Positions 46,113 to 57,565 of a DNA stretch of 64,000 bases are shown one piece after another. The notes beneath the pieces are model-generated. The model had not been told where the DNA came from and made no database searches. It saw only the letters and a program-made list of their open reading frames with translations. The stretch is from Deroplatys truncata (Eukaryota; Arthropoda; Insecta; Mantodea; Mantidae): contig CM060988.1 in the NCBI GenBank assembly GCA_030765065.1, forward strand, positions 202,903,565-202,967,564, in the 5' to 3' direction. The position numbers and the translations under genes are program-made. Numbering within the stretch: position 1 is the first letter of the stretch; each line of letters starts with the position of its first letter.

Positions 46113-47369
46113 AATGCAAACTTATCAAAGCCAATTGTTGATGCCATATATTACATAATTGTGCTAAATATGATGTAGAAAGTCTAGTTCTTAAAATTTA
46201 TTCAGACTTTTCATCATCAAAAAATTCCGAGGAAGTAAAAACATTTTGCGAGTTTGCTCAGCACGACTATAGTGAAATATTGCGACACGTTATTGTGCGA
46301 TGGTTGTCTTTGTAGTCAGCTGTGAAGCGTCTTGTTAGAATGTGGCGACGCACCCCCTAATTTGGAAATTTATTAGTTCACAACAAGCTGAAATAAACGA
46401 GTATTCCCTAACACTACCACAGTGTTTTCTGTATTTTTTAAATACAACTCTACCCGTATTTTCTAAAACAATTGCACTTTTGGGAAAAGAGAACACACTT
46501 TCCACAGTTGTTCACGAGATTATGTTGGAAGTGAAGAAACAAATAGAGGGTCGTAAGGAGGATAAGTTTTATGGGTTTGAAGTCAACGTGTCTTTAGAAC
46601 ATCTTACAGAAGAAGAAAAGAATATTCTAGTAAAAGAGAACACACTTGTTTATGACAGATTATTTAACTATCTTAATAAGTGGTACAACTTTACTGGGAA
46701 TGACAATGTGTATAAAATTGTGTCCATGCTAGATTTATGTCAACCAAAACTATTTTCATTTAATGACATGGCCGAAGTGGGAAAGAAGTTGAAAATTAGT
46801 TTCGATGGAAACGAACTGTTTCATGAGTTTATTGTTTTGAAATCGGTAGTATCAAATCTTGATAGGAAGGATAATAATTGTTGTAAAATGTGGAGTGAGT
46901 TTTTTGAAAAAGCAGATGCACCAAATGAGTTTAAAATAATGCAGCAGGTCCTCGCAATTGCTGTCAGTAACGCGCACGTTGAACGAGTGTTTAGTGTAAT
47001 GAATGCATTATGCTAGAAACAGAATGTCAACGGAACTTGTGAAAGCCGAGATTTGTGTTCAGATGAATTTGAAAATAATTTTTACAGCACGGTTCTTAGA
47101 ACAAGACACTCCTGAATGCAGCGAAATCCTCAAAAAATATGAATAATAAGGTACGCTTTTATAACAGTAATTTTTACTACTATTTTTATTTAGTTTGCAT
47201 AGGTTCGATTAGTAGCAGTAGTGGTAGTAATAGTCGTGGTCGTAGGTTAATTTTATTATGTTGGTAAAAATTGTGACCGTAATACAACAAAAAAATCTGT
47301 TTAACAATTTGTGTCCCCATTTTCTGAAATGTCCGTTGGTTGGTCTCCGGGTTCAATCTGGCAACCCTA

Positions 47370-47904
47370 TTCGCCTGACACACAAATTGTCTGATTGGCT
47401 GTTTCAAGAAATGTGCAGGGCGTCCTCTCAGTCATCCAAGATTCCCCCGCTTCAAGATCATTTTGGGATTCTTTTAGCGTCTAGCATAGAAAGTTTATAA
47501 AATACTTTCCCGTCGTCTTCGTTACTCGCTTGCTTGTGTCGAAAGTGTTTTTGTGGAAATCGCATGCGTCGTGTATAATATGAGAGAATATATCTAACAA
47601 AACATTGAAATATCACACAGAAACATAGTGAAACAATATAATATACACATGATTATAAATAGGACAATAATATAGCATAAAATACTGCTTCAACATTGTA
47701 ATTCTAGATATAAATACAAATAAAATTATTGTCATTATTATTATTTACAAAATGAATACGATGAATACGTTACAAATTGTGCCATTCAAGTAATTTAAGT
47801 GCTGAAGTGCCTAGCTTACATGGGGATTGTGGGTTCGTGTCCCTCCTTGGGCATCGGGGTTTGTGTGTGTCACAGAGAGTAAAACAACCAAGAGAAGAAA
47901 AACT
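47370..47904. other. Unrecognised, with a possible SINE scrap at 47785-47880
   Basis: GGGTTCGTGTCCCTCC (47830) resembles a B box and is followed by a GGGCATCGGGGTTTG body, but no A box is clear. Confidence 0.35.
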
Positions 47905-48562
47905 CCTTACCGTTACATTCACATGATTTCTACCAACTACACTTACAAAAACATACTTTTTATACGCTTCATGTTAATCGAGATTAACGTTTCATTACAC
48001 ATTTGGTTGTACATACAGGAAACAAGTGATAGTTTAAAAAGCAGGTCGCAGCGTATTCTTTCCATCACATTACGAGAAACAAAAGGTATTATAAAGTAAT
48101 GGGACATTCAAACCATAGCAACGAATATCTGCGAAATACCACAAAAATCACTTGAAATAAATTGTGAGTTAACGAGTTTCTGCATTTTTTGGTAGTAGGT
48201 TTTCGAGGTTTACCAGTTACATAAAATTCAATCATAAGGAAGAGAATTTCACGCACAGAAAATTCAGTATATGCATTCTATTACATATGCAAGTATGTTA
48301 AACATAGGATGCTATTTTACTAAAAATTGCTAGAGCCATTTTTGACAAATTAAAAAATATTGAAACATGTCCCACAAATGTGGTATTTATCCGACTTTTG
48401 GTTTTGGACTTTGCTATCCTCACACGCATACATGTGTCTTTTTCCACAAAGGGGGCGCTAAACATGTCCATACCTATTTCCGGCGAAATATGGACACCGA
48501 ATTTTTGGGTGCAGTGCAATACTTGGTCTACCTATCATAAGTAGGTGCTAGAGGAAGTAAGT
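47905..48562 (+). mobile_element. TCTG-family element, diverged (copy R)
   Basis: From CCGTTACATTCACATGATTT to GTAGGTGCTAGAGGAAGTAA, with GCTTCATGTTAATCGAGAT and a CCGAATTTTTGGGTGCAGTG stretch. The 3' palindrome is altered to CTACC...GTAGG. Confidence 0.75.
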
Positions 48563-49624
48563 CGGTCGATCCTCGTTGCTCCCGTAGGGGGGGGCTCTGG
48601 GACCCCTAGCACTCGTGACACATAAGTACGCCGGGCCGAACATATGAGCCGCTCCTGGACTAGCTGGGCGGTGACTTCCTAGGCACTGTCGCTTCCCTTT
48701 GGGTTGAGTTGCAGTCCTTGTTGCCACGGTCACTAGAACTTTTGGTTTGAAAAGAAACAGGAAAAGGGAGGGATTTAGGTACTCCGCAACAAGTAAAGCA
48801 ACTGAGCTCGCAGGACAAGAGTGCACGTATACTAAATACGGACTTCATAGCGCAAGATCCGTTCTAACTAGAGTGTAGAGAAATGTGCTATCGCTCTCCG
48901 TACAAACTGCTGTAAAACAAGTAAAACAAAGAAAAGAAATTAAAATGTGGGAACATGTTAGTTATAATAACGAAAGAGAAATGTGTACATTTCCCTGTGT
49001 TTATGAGCAGGTATGAAATACGCCAACACTTCACGCATTTTTGTTGTGCTTTTCCGGGAAGAGGGAGGATGGTTACCCAAATGCTCAATCTGTTTAAAAA
49101 GTTAACTGCTCAAATTTCTCTTTATTTAAAATAGTTTTTCTTGTTTCTAATTATCCTGAATAATTACATTACATGTTACCTTTTTTACGATCATTTCCAG
49201 AATTACAACTTAAAAGTGAAATGCTTTGTTCAGGATCGTTTTTTAGGAGCTTAACGTTTTGCTTGTGAAATTACTTTTTATTGTGAGTGAAAAGAATTGT
49301 GTAATGGGTAAGAGTAATACTACATATTTTTTCATAAACAAATTATTTTCATTGAAGAATGCCAAATTAAGGCAGACAAATAACTCTCATTTTCGTCTCG
49401 TGTTAACATAACAGGTACAATCGAACTGCTACGCAGTGAGAAGAAAACTAGACAAACAAGCCAGGGTGCACATAGCTTGTCCAAGTCGGAGCGTGCCTTC
49501 ATCCCGACCAAACTGAGTTCACATGCGCTCCAAACAGATTGGGCGAGAAAGTGGCATTTTGTAGACCTCTAAACGAGACTCAGGTCATTGGCATTTAACA
49601 AGTCAGTCTCGTGCCAATAAATTT
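48563..49624. other. GC-rich block then AT-rich DNA, unrecognised
   Basis: 48565-48740 is markedly GC-rich, with a G-run (48590-48597), in an otherwise AT-rich context. Minus-strand frames of 92 and 62 codons overlap it without a recognisable domain. 48840-49620 holds nothing I recognise. Confidence 0.4.
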
Positions 49625-49705
49625 ACATCCGTGTATAAGAACTCCTGCGGGACAAAATTCCGGCACACCGGAGACACAGTTGTTATAGCCGTTAAATTGC
49701 TTTCT
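49625..49705 (+). mobile_element. Possible SINE 3' tail fragment
   Basis: CTCCTGCGGGACAAAATTCC followed by GGCACACCGGAGACACAG and a GCCGTTAAATTG ending resembles a tail I recall from insect SINEs. There is no head next to it. Confidence 0.35.
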
Positions 49706-49759
49706 TTATTTTTGTTTTTATTATTCTTTCTTTATTTTTGAGCCGGGGTCATTCTAGTG

Positions 49760-50250
49760 TCTGAGACCCACCCCAAACTACACTTTATATGGAAAACTAT
49801 TCGTTACCTTCGATTTTCTCAAACATGGCTCTGAGTAAAGTGCCACACGTTTAAGATATTTGCATGAAAAACAAAATGCATATCCTGAATTTTCTGGGAA
49901 TAGCTTGTGAGGTCCTGTTTTGTATAATTGATAAACCGCAAGAAATAGACGAAGTCTTACTACCAAAAACTAGGAATCTCGTTAAAACACATCATTTGTC
50001 AAATAAAATGTTTATGGCGTCAACTACTTCCGAGATATTCTTTGTTATTGATTTGAATGTTCATGTACCTATACATTTTTAAGTGGTAGGTCGCTATTCG
50101 TTTTTTCTCATGGTCTCTTGATACCGTATTCTTCTTATATCTGCAAAGAAATGTGTAGATGAGTAATGGAAGTTTATCTGAACTAACAAAGCAAATAGAA
50201 GAATAAGTGTAGAGAAAATCATGTGAATGCAAGAGATTAGAAGTTTTTGT
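49760..50250 (-). mobile_element. TCTG-family fragment, minus (copy S)
   Basis: Left part ACCCACCCCAAACTACACTT; middle AAACAAAATGCATATCCTGA; right (5') end AGAGAAAATCATGTGAATGC. It lacks the 3' third. Confidence 0.7.
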
Positions 50251-50590
50251 CAGTTCCTTATGGTTAAGTGGTAACACAAAAGCCAACCATGATGAAGAGG
50301 TCTTCAAAGACTGTGCTGAAGAATACATATTAATGGTGCATCTTAAACATGAAAATTAAAAATGACAAACACTTTTCATTAAAAGGGCTAGTTCGGTATG
50401 GGGGGATTTTCATGAAACTCTTCGCCTCGCATGCTTAAACAGAGTCTGGTTCAACTATGAAGTTGGTATTCATCCACTTTTCGTTTTTCAACTGTCATCC
50501 ACACCCACGTCCTTTCCCTAAAGATGCCTTTTTAGTTTCAAAGGACCTCTAAATTTGTATTTCTTTTGAATATCAGGGGTATTTTAAGGG
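50251..50590 (+). mobile_element. TCTG-family fragment, plus (copy S2)
   Basis: Middle part from CAGTTCCTTATGGTTAAGTG through GGGGGGATTTTCATGAAACT to CTAAATTTGTATTTC. It forms an inverted pair with copy S. Confidence 0.6.
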
Positions 50591-50900
50591 TATATCAGGT
50601 ATTTTTTGAAAGGAAGGAACCATCATTAAAATCTACATCATTTAGGGGTGGGAGACACATAAATGAATCACCTTTCCAGGTTTAGAAAGCACCGAAAGCT
50701 AGTAATAAATAATGCAATATATACCAACATTAGAATAGAGAAAATTTGCGTGTGTGTGTGGGAGGAGGAGGGGGTAATCTCCAAAACCACCCTATAAAAC
50801 ACCTAAAATATGAGGTATAAAACACCTAATTTATATTCATAAAAGACTGAAAAGGATTTAGAAAGCTTCGTTGAGAATGTCTTGGAGTAGAAAATACGCA
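50591..50900. other. Left flank of the 45-bp array
   Basis: Contains a short GT run and G-rich stretch (50748-50774). No counterpart can be tested because the 47-bp array has no left flank in this window. Confidence 0.4.
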
Positions 50901-52617
50901 GAGTTAGTTGCTGTACTCCACAGAGAATGTGGCAGACACGAAAGCCGGTCAGTTGCTGTACTCCACAGAGAATGTGGCAGACACGAAAGCCGGTCAGTTG
51001 CTGTACTCCACAGAGAATGTGGCAGACACGAAAGCCGGTCAGTTGCTCTACTCCACAGAGAATGTGGCAGACACGAAAGCCGGTCAGTTGCTCTACTCCA
51101 CAGAGAATGTGGCAGACACGAAAGCCGGTCAGTTGCTCTACTCCACAGAGAATGTGGCAGACACGAAAGCCGGTCAGTTGCTGTACTCCACAGAGAATGT
51201 GGCAGACACGAAAGCCGGTCAGTTGCTCTACTCCACAGAGAATGTGGCAGACACGAAAGCCGGTCAGTTGCTCTACTCCACAGAGAATGTGGCAGACACG
51301 AAAGCCGGTCAGTTGCTCTACTCCGCAGAGAATGTGGCAGACACGAAAGCCGGTCAGTTGCTGTACTCCACAGAGAATGTGGCAGACACGAAAGCCGGTC
51401 AGTTGCTCTACTCCACAGAGAATGTGGCAGACACGAAAGCCGGTCAGTTGCTCTACTCCGCAGAGAATGTGGCAGACACGAAAGCCGGTCAGTTGCTGTA
51501 CTCCACAGAGAATGTGGCAGACACGAAAGCCGGTCAGTTGCTGTACTCCACAGAGAATGTGGCAGACACGAAAGCCGGTCAGTTGCTCTACTCCTCAGAG
51601 AATGTGGCAGACACGAAAGCCGGTCAGTTGCTGTACTCCACAGAGAATGTGGCAGACACGAAAGCCGGTCAGTTGCTGTACTCCACAAAGAATGTGGCAG
51701 ACACGAAAGCCGGTCAGTAGCTGTACTCCTCAGAGAATGTGGCAGACATGAAAGCCGGTCAGTTGCTGTACTCCACAGAGAATGTGGCAGACACGAAAGC
51801 CGGTCAGTAGCTCTACTCCGCAGAGAATGTGGCAGACACGAAAGCCGGTCAGTTGCTGTACTCCACAGAGAATGTGGCAGACACGAAAGCCGGTCAGTTG
51901 CTGTACTCCGCAGAGAATGTGGCAGACACGAAAGCCGGTCAGTTGCTGTACTCCTCAGAGAATGTGGCAGACATGAAAGCCGGTCAGTAGCTGTACTCCT
52001 CAGAGAATGTGGCAGACATGAAAGCCGGTCAGTTGCTGTACTCCACAGAGAATGTGGCAGACATGAAAGCCGGTCAGTTGCTGTACTCCACAGAGAATGT
52101 GGCAGACACGAAAGCCGGTCAGTAGCTCTACTCCGCAGAGAATGTGGCAGACACGAAAGCCGGTCAGTAGCTCTACTCCGCAGAGAATGTGGCAGACACG
52201 AAAGCCGGTCAGTTGCTGTACTCCACAGAGAATGTGGCAGACACGAAAGCCGGTCAGTTGCTGTACTCCACAGAGAATGTGGCAGACACGAAAACCGGTC
52301 AGTTGCTGTACTCCACAGAGAATGTGGCAGACACGAAAGCCGGTCAGTTGCTGTACTCCGCAGAGAATGTGGCAGACACGAAAACCGGTCAGTTGCTGTA
52401 CTCCACAGAGAATGTGGCAGACACGAAAGCCGGTCAGTTGCTCTACTCCACAGAGAATGTGGCAGACACGAAAGCCGGTCAGTTGCTGTACTCCACAGAG
52501 AATGTGGCAGACACGAAAGCCGGTCAGTTGCTCTACTCCACAGAGAATGTGGCAGACACGAAAGCCGGTCAGTTGCTCTACTCCGCAGAGAATGCGTGGT
52601 ATAAACAAAAGCCGGTT
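50901..52617. repeat. 45-bp tandem array, about 38 copies
   Basis: Units are exactly 45 bp with almost no length change: CTGTACTCCACAGAGAATGT then GGCAGACACGAAAGCCGGTCA. Variation is confined to a few sites (CTGTAC or CTCTAC; CCACA, CCGCA or CCTCA; CACG or CATG; TTGCT or TAGCT). The final unit (52580-52617) reads GCGTGGTATAAACAAAAGCC, closer to the 47-bp unit. Since 45 is a multiple of three and the unit has few stops, long frames run through on both strands (611 codons minus, 577 codons plus, and others). Coding is unlikely because the sister array has a 47-bp period. Confidence 0.97.
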
Positions 52618-53170
52618 CTATTTTGTTGCAGGCAATATACAAAGATGGACATGATAAAACATTTAAGGGAATATTTATTTCTTTAATTTCCATTTAACAC
52701 ATACTGAAGTTGTGCGTAACAAAGAAACGGTATCAAATCTCTGAACCTTTATTCTAGTTCTGTAAATGTTTCTGGATGCCAAAAGCCCATGTGAGAAGGT
52801 TTTGCTTTGTACTCATGTTGTAATCAAGGGCTTGCTAAATAATTGTATAAAGAGAGAAAACGGTTCATATTAAAAATCAGTGAACCGATATTTTATAATT
52901 AACAATTAAGATTATTTGTCTCGATGGTTGCAGACTATGTGCATTTTCTAAATAGGTTAACTTGGTGGCCTGGGAGTGCGGAATCTTTATATTCACCAGC
53001 TTCACCTCTATTTTGTTGCATATGTAAATGATTTCTGTATTATCTGAAAACTGTGTAAAATTTATATTATTAAATAACTATGGGATCAAAGAGTTGACCC
53101 ATTCTTATTTAATTTCAACTACTTTAATTATTTAAAAGATTACTCGAATATTCCGACCGATGATTCTTCC
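52618..53170 (+). repeat. Right flank of the 45-bp array; paralogous to 981-1600 and 2437
   Basis: Aligned in order with the right flank of the 47-bp array. The position where copy A sits in the first locus is uninterrupted here (about 53133-53140, TTTAAAAGAT). Shared anchors include GAAGGTTTTGCTTTGTACT, GGTTAACTTGGTGGCCTGGG and CCGACCGATGATTC. Confidence 0.85.
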
Positions 53171-53924
53171 ACCACCAAAGGATACTTCGCACTTCGGAGC
53201 TTGGTAGACTGTCGGGGGCGGTTAACGCTCTAATGCATAGTGTTACCATTTGGCAACTAAGACGTTTAGTAAACGTTTTAGACTATTTAAACAGGTTTTT
53301 CTTTTTATATCTTGATATTGTACTGGCCCTTAACAATAAAATAGTTTCTGTAGCCATTTTATATAATAGCTTATTTCAATACAATCGTAGAACAAAAAGC
53401 CGAAATGTAACCCTGTCATTCATCCACGCAACCACGTGAGCCCTCCCAATACGAACTCATGACATTCAGCTGTGAATGTATTGCCCCTCACCTTAACAAA
53501 TGGCTTCCGGTTATGAATTAGAAGAGGGGCCATGTAGCAAGTTGCGCCTTTTTGCGTCAATATCGGCTATTGGGAATACGAAATTACAACCATAAGGGGG
53601 AGGATTTAGTATGGGTCACTGTAAAGAGCTAAATGAAATGCATGTAGAAAGTTCGGGTAAAGTGACAAGGGCAGTACAAAGTCTTCACATTCCAGGAAGC
53701 GCGTCCTCTGTTTGAACTGTGACACATTCCTCTGCGAGGAGGCTCGTGTTAGGATTTCTTTGGTAATTGAACGAGCTGATAATGACACTATATTTGTAAT
53801 ATGTTTTCTTGGGAGCATCTTGATTCAGCTACGTTTATTATACGTGTGACAATTTAAGTACCGCTTACTTATTTTGAAACGCAATATATTTCAACAATTA
53901 AAACCTACTGTATAATAGTTTGAT
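53171..53924. other. Remainder of the duplicated flank and unrecognised DNA
   Basis: 53535-53640 matches 2560-2680 (TTTTTGCGTCAATATC, ACGAAATTACAACCATAAGG). 53225-53530 is extra sequence absent from the first locus. Open frames of 68-70 codons are unsupported. Confidence 0.55.
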
Positions 53925-54552
53925 TACACATTTCATTGCAGGTACAAGTGAGGGCTTTAAAATTCCGTTCTCTTTGCATGACCACGAAGAGAAAACGAAT
54001 AGCGACTTCCCACTAGCACAAGTATTTGAAAATTCAAATCAATAACAAAGAATATCTCGGAAATGGTTAACACCACAAAAAATTATTTCTCTTAAACGAG
54101 GTCTAAATTTCTGTGTACTAGGGTTTACCAAATTATTATATAAAAGTCATTCAGAATGAAGAGGACTTCACAGGATATTCCCAGAAAATTCAAAGACATA
54201 CACTTTATTTGTCATGCAAATATTTTAAAAATATGATATTCTAATCAAAATCGTTACACCATTTTTGAAAAAAAATCCATGTAAACGGTTTGGGGTGGGG
54301 GATTTTCTTGAAATCTTGTGTGTCGCTTCCTTGCAAGCTGTTGAACTTAAATTACCAAGTCTGGTGTTTAACCAAGATTTCATTTTTTTAGCTATTCTCT
54401 CTCTCCTTCCCTCCCTCCCTCTCTTTCTCTCTCACGGACCTTTTTCTAAAAGTATGTTTTGAGGTCCTTAACCTCAAAACATGTATTTACTGCGAAAACT
54501 CGACATGGAATTTTTTGGCGAAATACAATACTTCCACTACTTACTGTACGCA
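53925..54552 (+). mobile_element. TCTG-family element, 5' truncated (copy T)
   Basis: From GATTACACATTTCATTGCAG to CACTACTTACTGTACGC. The microsatellite slot holds CT-rich repeats (54399-54434) instead of CA. Confidence 0.75.
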
Positions 54553-54574
54553 ATTAATTAAACAGGATGCTACC

Positions 54575-54850
54575 CGTTTTACTGTATTTGTGCTTTAATT
54601 AAGTTTATTACATACACTAAATGTGTCTGGCCTAGCATCAGAAATTCATGAACCGATATTTATAGAATTATTTTGTTCGATGATTACAGACAATATATAA
54701 TTTCTACAATTTAAATTGGTGGCTTGGAGGGTAGAGAATTTTTACACCCTATTTTGTTAAATTTTGTATTCCTTAATTGAAAATGCGGAGCGTTCATATT
54801 GTTAAATAACCAGGAAACCGTAGAGAAGTAGATTATCCAGAAATGACTGG
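54575..54850 (+). repeat. Third, more diverged copy of the satellite flank
   Basis: CATGAACCGATATTTATAGA, a GATGATTACAGACAATAT stretch, TTTAAATTGGTGGCTTGGAG and TTGTTAAATAACCAGGAAAC align in order with 52880-53085. No tandem array accompanies it. Confidence 0.65.
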
Positions 54851-55212
54851 AGCATTTAGATAGGGGAGGGCAGGACTAAGGGACTCACCTATATAAATCG
54901 AATATTATTTATCTGCAAGAGTGGCAGCTGAGGGAAGTCCAAGTGATCACTATGAGCAGTTTATATCAGAGATTCGCTTGTTTTCATAACATGTTCACTC
55001 CTTCTAGAATTGTTGAATAATGTAATCAACTACATTCACTGTTAGGAAACTAGTTATGGATGTGACGCCAATTTATTGTCCTTACTACCAACATAGGAAT
55101 CCTAACTTATTTTACCTGAAAACTGCAACTTATATACCATTAGTTTTAGTCCAGCTAAGGAAACTACCAAGGAAATGTACACTTTAAAGTCGACTACAAA
55201 AGAAAAGGAAAG
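54851..55212. other. No recognisable feature
   Basis: Short G-rich start (54862-54875), then AT-rich sequence. Confidence 0.4.
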
Positions 55213-55937
55213 GTGTGATGTGATACATTCACGTGACTTTCTCTACCCTCTAACGTTTATTAGCGGGTATACAAACAATTCTTGTTAAAGCTTATTTTTC
55301 TATTATATTTTAATCCAAATAAACCTCTGTAGAAATAGTTACATTACACATTTCGTTATAGATACAAAGAGAACAGCGATAGTCAAATGTTTAACACCTG
55401 GACGCTATATGCTGGCCTTAAAATTCCATACTGTTTCCATGACATCGCGAGAAACAACTGAAAATCGATAACACTTTAAAAGAATGAGTATTGAATGACG
55501 GATATCTCAGAAACGGCTTATGCCACACAAAAACTTATTTTAAGCAAATTGTGAGTTCTAAAGATATTAACATTTTTCGTGTGGTGCGTCTTTTACATTT
55601 CGTTCTATCGCTTAACGTTTACCAGTTATACAAGATTATACAAAATTCCTTCCGAATGAAGAGGACTTCACAGGCTATTCCCACAAAATTCAACATATAT
55701 ATTTTAGTTGTCATGTAAATATCTTTAATATACGACACTTTAATCAAAATCGTTAGAGCCGTATTTTTAAAAATTCAAAATTTTCGAAAAATGTTCCATT
55801 AAAGGGTAGTTGGGTGGGTATTGAAAATCTTTGTGTCGCATCAGGTGCTGAACCTCAATACTAAGTTTGGTGTTTATCCGACTTTTCGTTTTTGAGTTAT
55901 GCTGTTCACAGACACACAAACACAGAACCTTTTTCTA
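55213..55937 (+). mobile_element. TCTG-family element, interrupted near its 3' end (copy U)
   Basis: From GTGATGTGATACATTCACGT to the microsatellite and TTTTTCTAAAAA, where copy V begins. The last ~100 bp are missing. Confidence 0.8.
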
Positions 55938-55941
55938 AAAA

Positions 55942-56655
55942 TCTGATATGTTACACTCACATCACTTTCTCTACTCTTGTACAAACTCTTATTCGCCATC
56001 TATTTCATATTAATCGAGATAAACATTTGCAGAAACGATCTTTTGACATGCAAAGAGAATTACATTTTACACATAGCGACCAGTTCTAAAAATATTTGAC
56101 TATCGCTTAAGGTGTACTGTGTTCCCCTTGTTTTGTACTTGCAACGGCAATATAGAAAAACAGTAGCCTTTAAGCACATACATATCTCTTAATAGCTGGT
56201 TGCTAGGTGCAGCACCATTCCCTTTGCCACAGATTAATACTCTTTGCATATCCAAGACAAAAAAAATGAATAACGAATTCCCATTTGAGAAAATAAGTAT
56301 TGAAACATTTAAGGGAATAACAAGAAATATCTCGAAAATTGTTCAGTCCACAAAAAATGTATATGACATAAATTGCGTATGTTAACCAGATCTACATTTT
56401 TTTTTCTGAAGAAAAATTTTGTCTTTATGTTACGGTTTACCAGTTATGTAAAAGTCATTCAAAATGAAGGGGACTTTTGGGGACATTGCCAGAAAATTCA
56501 ATATATACATTTAATTTATCATTAAAATATCTTAAATGTATGATATTTTAATCAAAATCGTTAGAAGCATTTATGAGAAAATCAAAATTTTCTAAAAATA
56601 TTCGATGTGAAGGGTAGTCTAGTGGGGGATTTTCTTAAAAATCTTCGTGTTGCAC
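55942..56655 (+). mobile_element. TCTG-family element, 3' truncated (copy V)
   Basis: Starts TCTGATATGTTACACTCACA inside the A-run of copy U and is recognisable to TTCGTGTTGCA. Carries a variant segment GTAGTCTAGTGGGGGATTTT shared only with copy W. Confidence 0.82.
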
Positions 56656-56694
56656 CATGACATCATGCTCATATTTAGAAAGTTGTGCATTTTT

Positions 56695-57565
56695 ACTTTC
56701 TCTACTACGTATAGTAAGTAGGGGAAGTATTACATTCCACCCAAAAATTTGATAGCGAGATTTCACCGGAAATACATGTTTTGAGGCCCCCTGAATAAAA
56801 AAAGCCATTTCAGAAAAAGGTCCGTGTGTGTGTGTGTGTGTCTGTGTGGACGTATGTTATGTGAACAGCATAACTCAAAAACGAAAAGTCGGATAAATAC
56901 AAAACTTGGTATTTAGGTTATCTTTCAAAGATGCAACACGAAGATTTTTAAGAAAATCCCCCACTAGACTACCCTTCACATCGAATATTTTTAGAAAATT
57001 TTGATTTTCTCAAGAATGCTTCTAACAATTTTGATTAAAATATCATACATTTAAGATATTTTAATGATAAATTAAATATATATATTGAATTTTCTGGGAA
57101 TGTCCCCAAAAGTCCCCTTCATTTTGAATGACTTTTACATAACTGGTAAACCGTAACATAAAGACAAAATTTTTGTTCAGAAAAAAAATGTAGATCTGGT
57201 TAACATACACAATTTATGTCATATACATTTTTTTTGTGGAGTGAACAATTTTCGAGATACTCCTTGTTATTTGTTTAAATTTTCCAATACCTTTACTTTT
57301 TCTCAAATGGGAATTTGTTATTCCTTTATTATTATTATTATTATTATTATTATTGTTATTATTTATTTTTATGTCCTGGACATGCAAATGGAATGGAATA
57401 CTCCACATAGCAACCAGCTCTTAAAATATTTGACTATCGCTTAAAGCCTACCAATTCCACCTGCACCTACAAGAAAATTAGCAAGTTTCTGCAAATGTTT
57501 ATCTGGATTAACATGAATAGATGGAGAATTAGTTTTACAAGAATAGGGAAAGGCAACACATCAGA
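56695..57565 (-). mobile_element. TCTG-family element, full length, inverted (copy W)
   Basis: 3' end ACTTTCTCTACTACG at the left, 5' end AACACATCAGA at the right. An ATT microsatellite lies at 57326-57362. 56938-57205 is almost the exact reverse complement of 56390-56655 in copy V. Confidence 0.85.

Larger units (their letters stand above)
44319..47146 (+). pseudogene. hAT transposase 2, split by insertion and several breaks
   Basis: N-terminal part (44319-44747): zinc finger KCRIC...HLQSQRH (44367 onward), then ELTLTYHSYNSQDCGNKLYP and GSDASNKGN. After a frameshift near 44735, the frame continues PIVVTYFSKDKG, with a stop, to SYLADNASVNFGK (44899-44935). TCTG copies interrupt it at 44964-46112. 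Beyond them come CHILHNCAKYDVESLV and RHVIVRWLSL (with stops), then an open frame 46342-47016 ending SNAHVERVFSVMNAL. A last frameshift leads to RNRMSTELVKAEICVQMNLK and the stop at 47144-47146. The order is that of hAT enzymes with the 'DASN / DNA.VNFG / RWLSL / ERVFS' motifs. It is a different subfamily from 40055-41621. Confidence 0.8.
43974..47369 (+). mobile_element. hAT element 2, interrupted by TCTG copies
   Basis: Imperfect terminal inverted repeats: left TAGGATTGCCAGATCTCCGG (from 43974) against the reverse complement of the right end (TAGGGTTGCCAGATTG..., ending 47369). The 8 bp outside (TTCGGACG and TTCGCCTG) agree at 5 of 8 positions, compatible with an old 8-bp target duplication but not proof of one. 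The interior carries a broken transposase (44319-47146) with TCTG copies inserted at 44964-46112. Confidence 0.65.

Noticed and set aside
50858..52693. 611-codon and 577-codon open frames as a giant repeat protein
   Set aside because: Open on both strands simultaneously because the unit is 45 bp and stop-poor. The sister array has 47-bp units. No start context, introns or unique domain.
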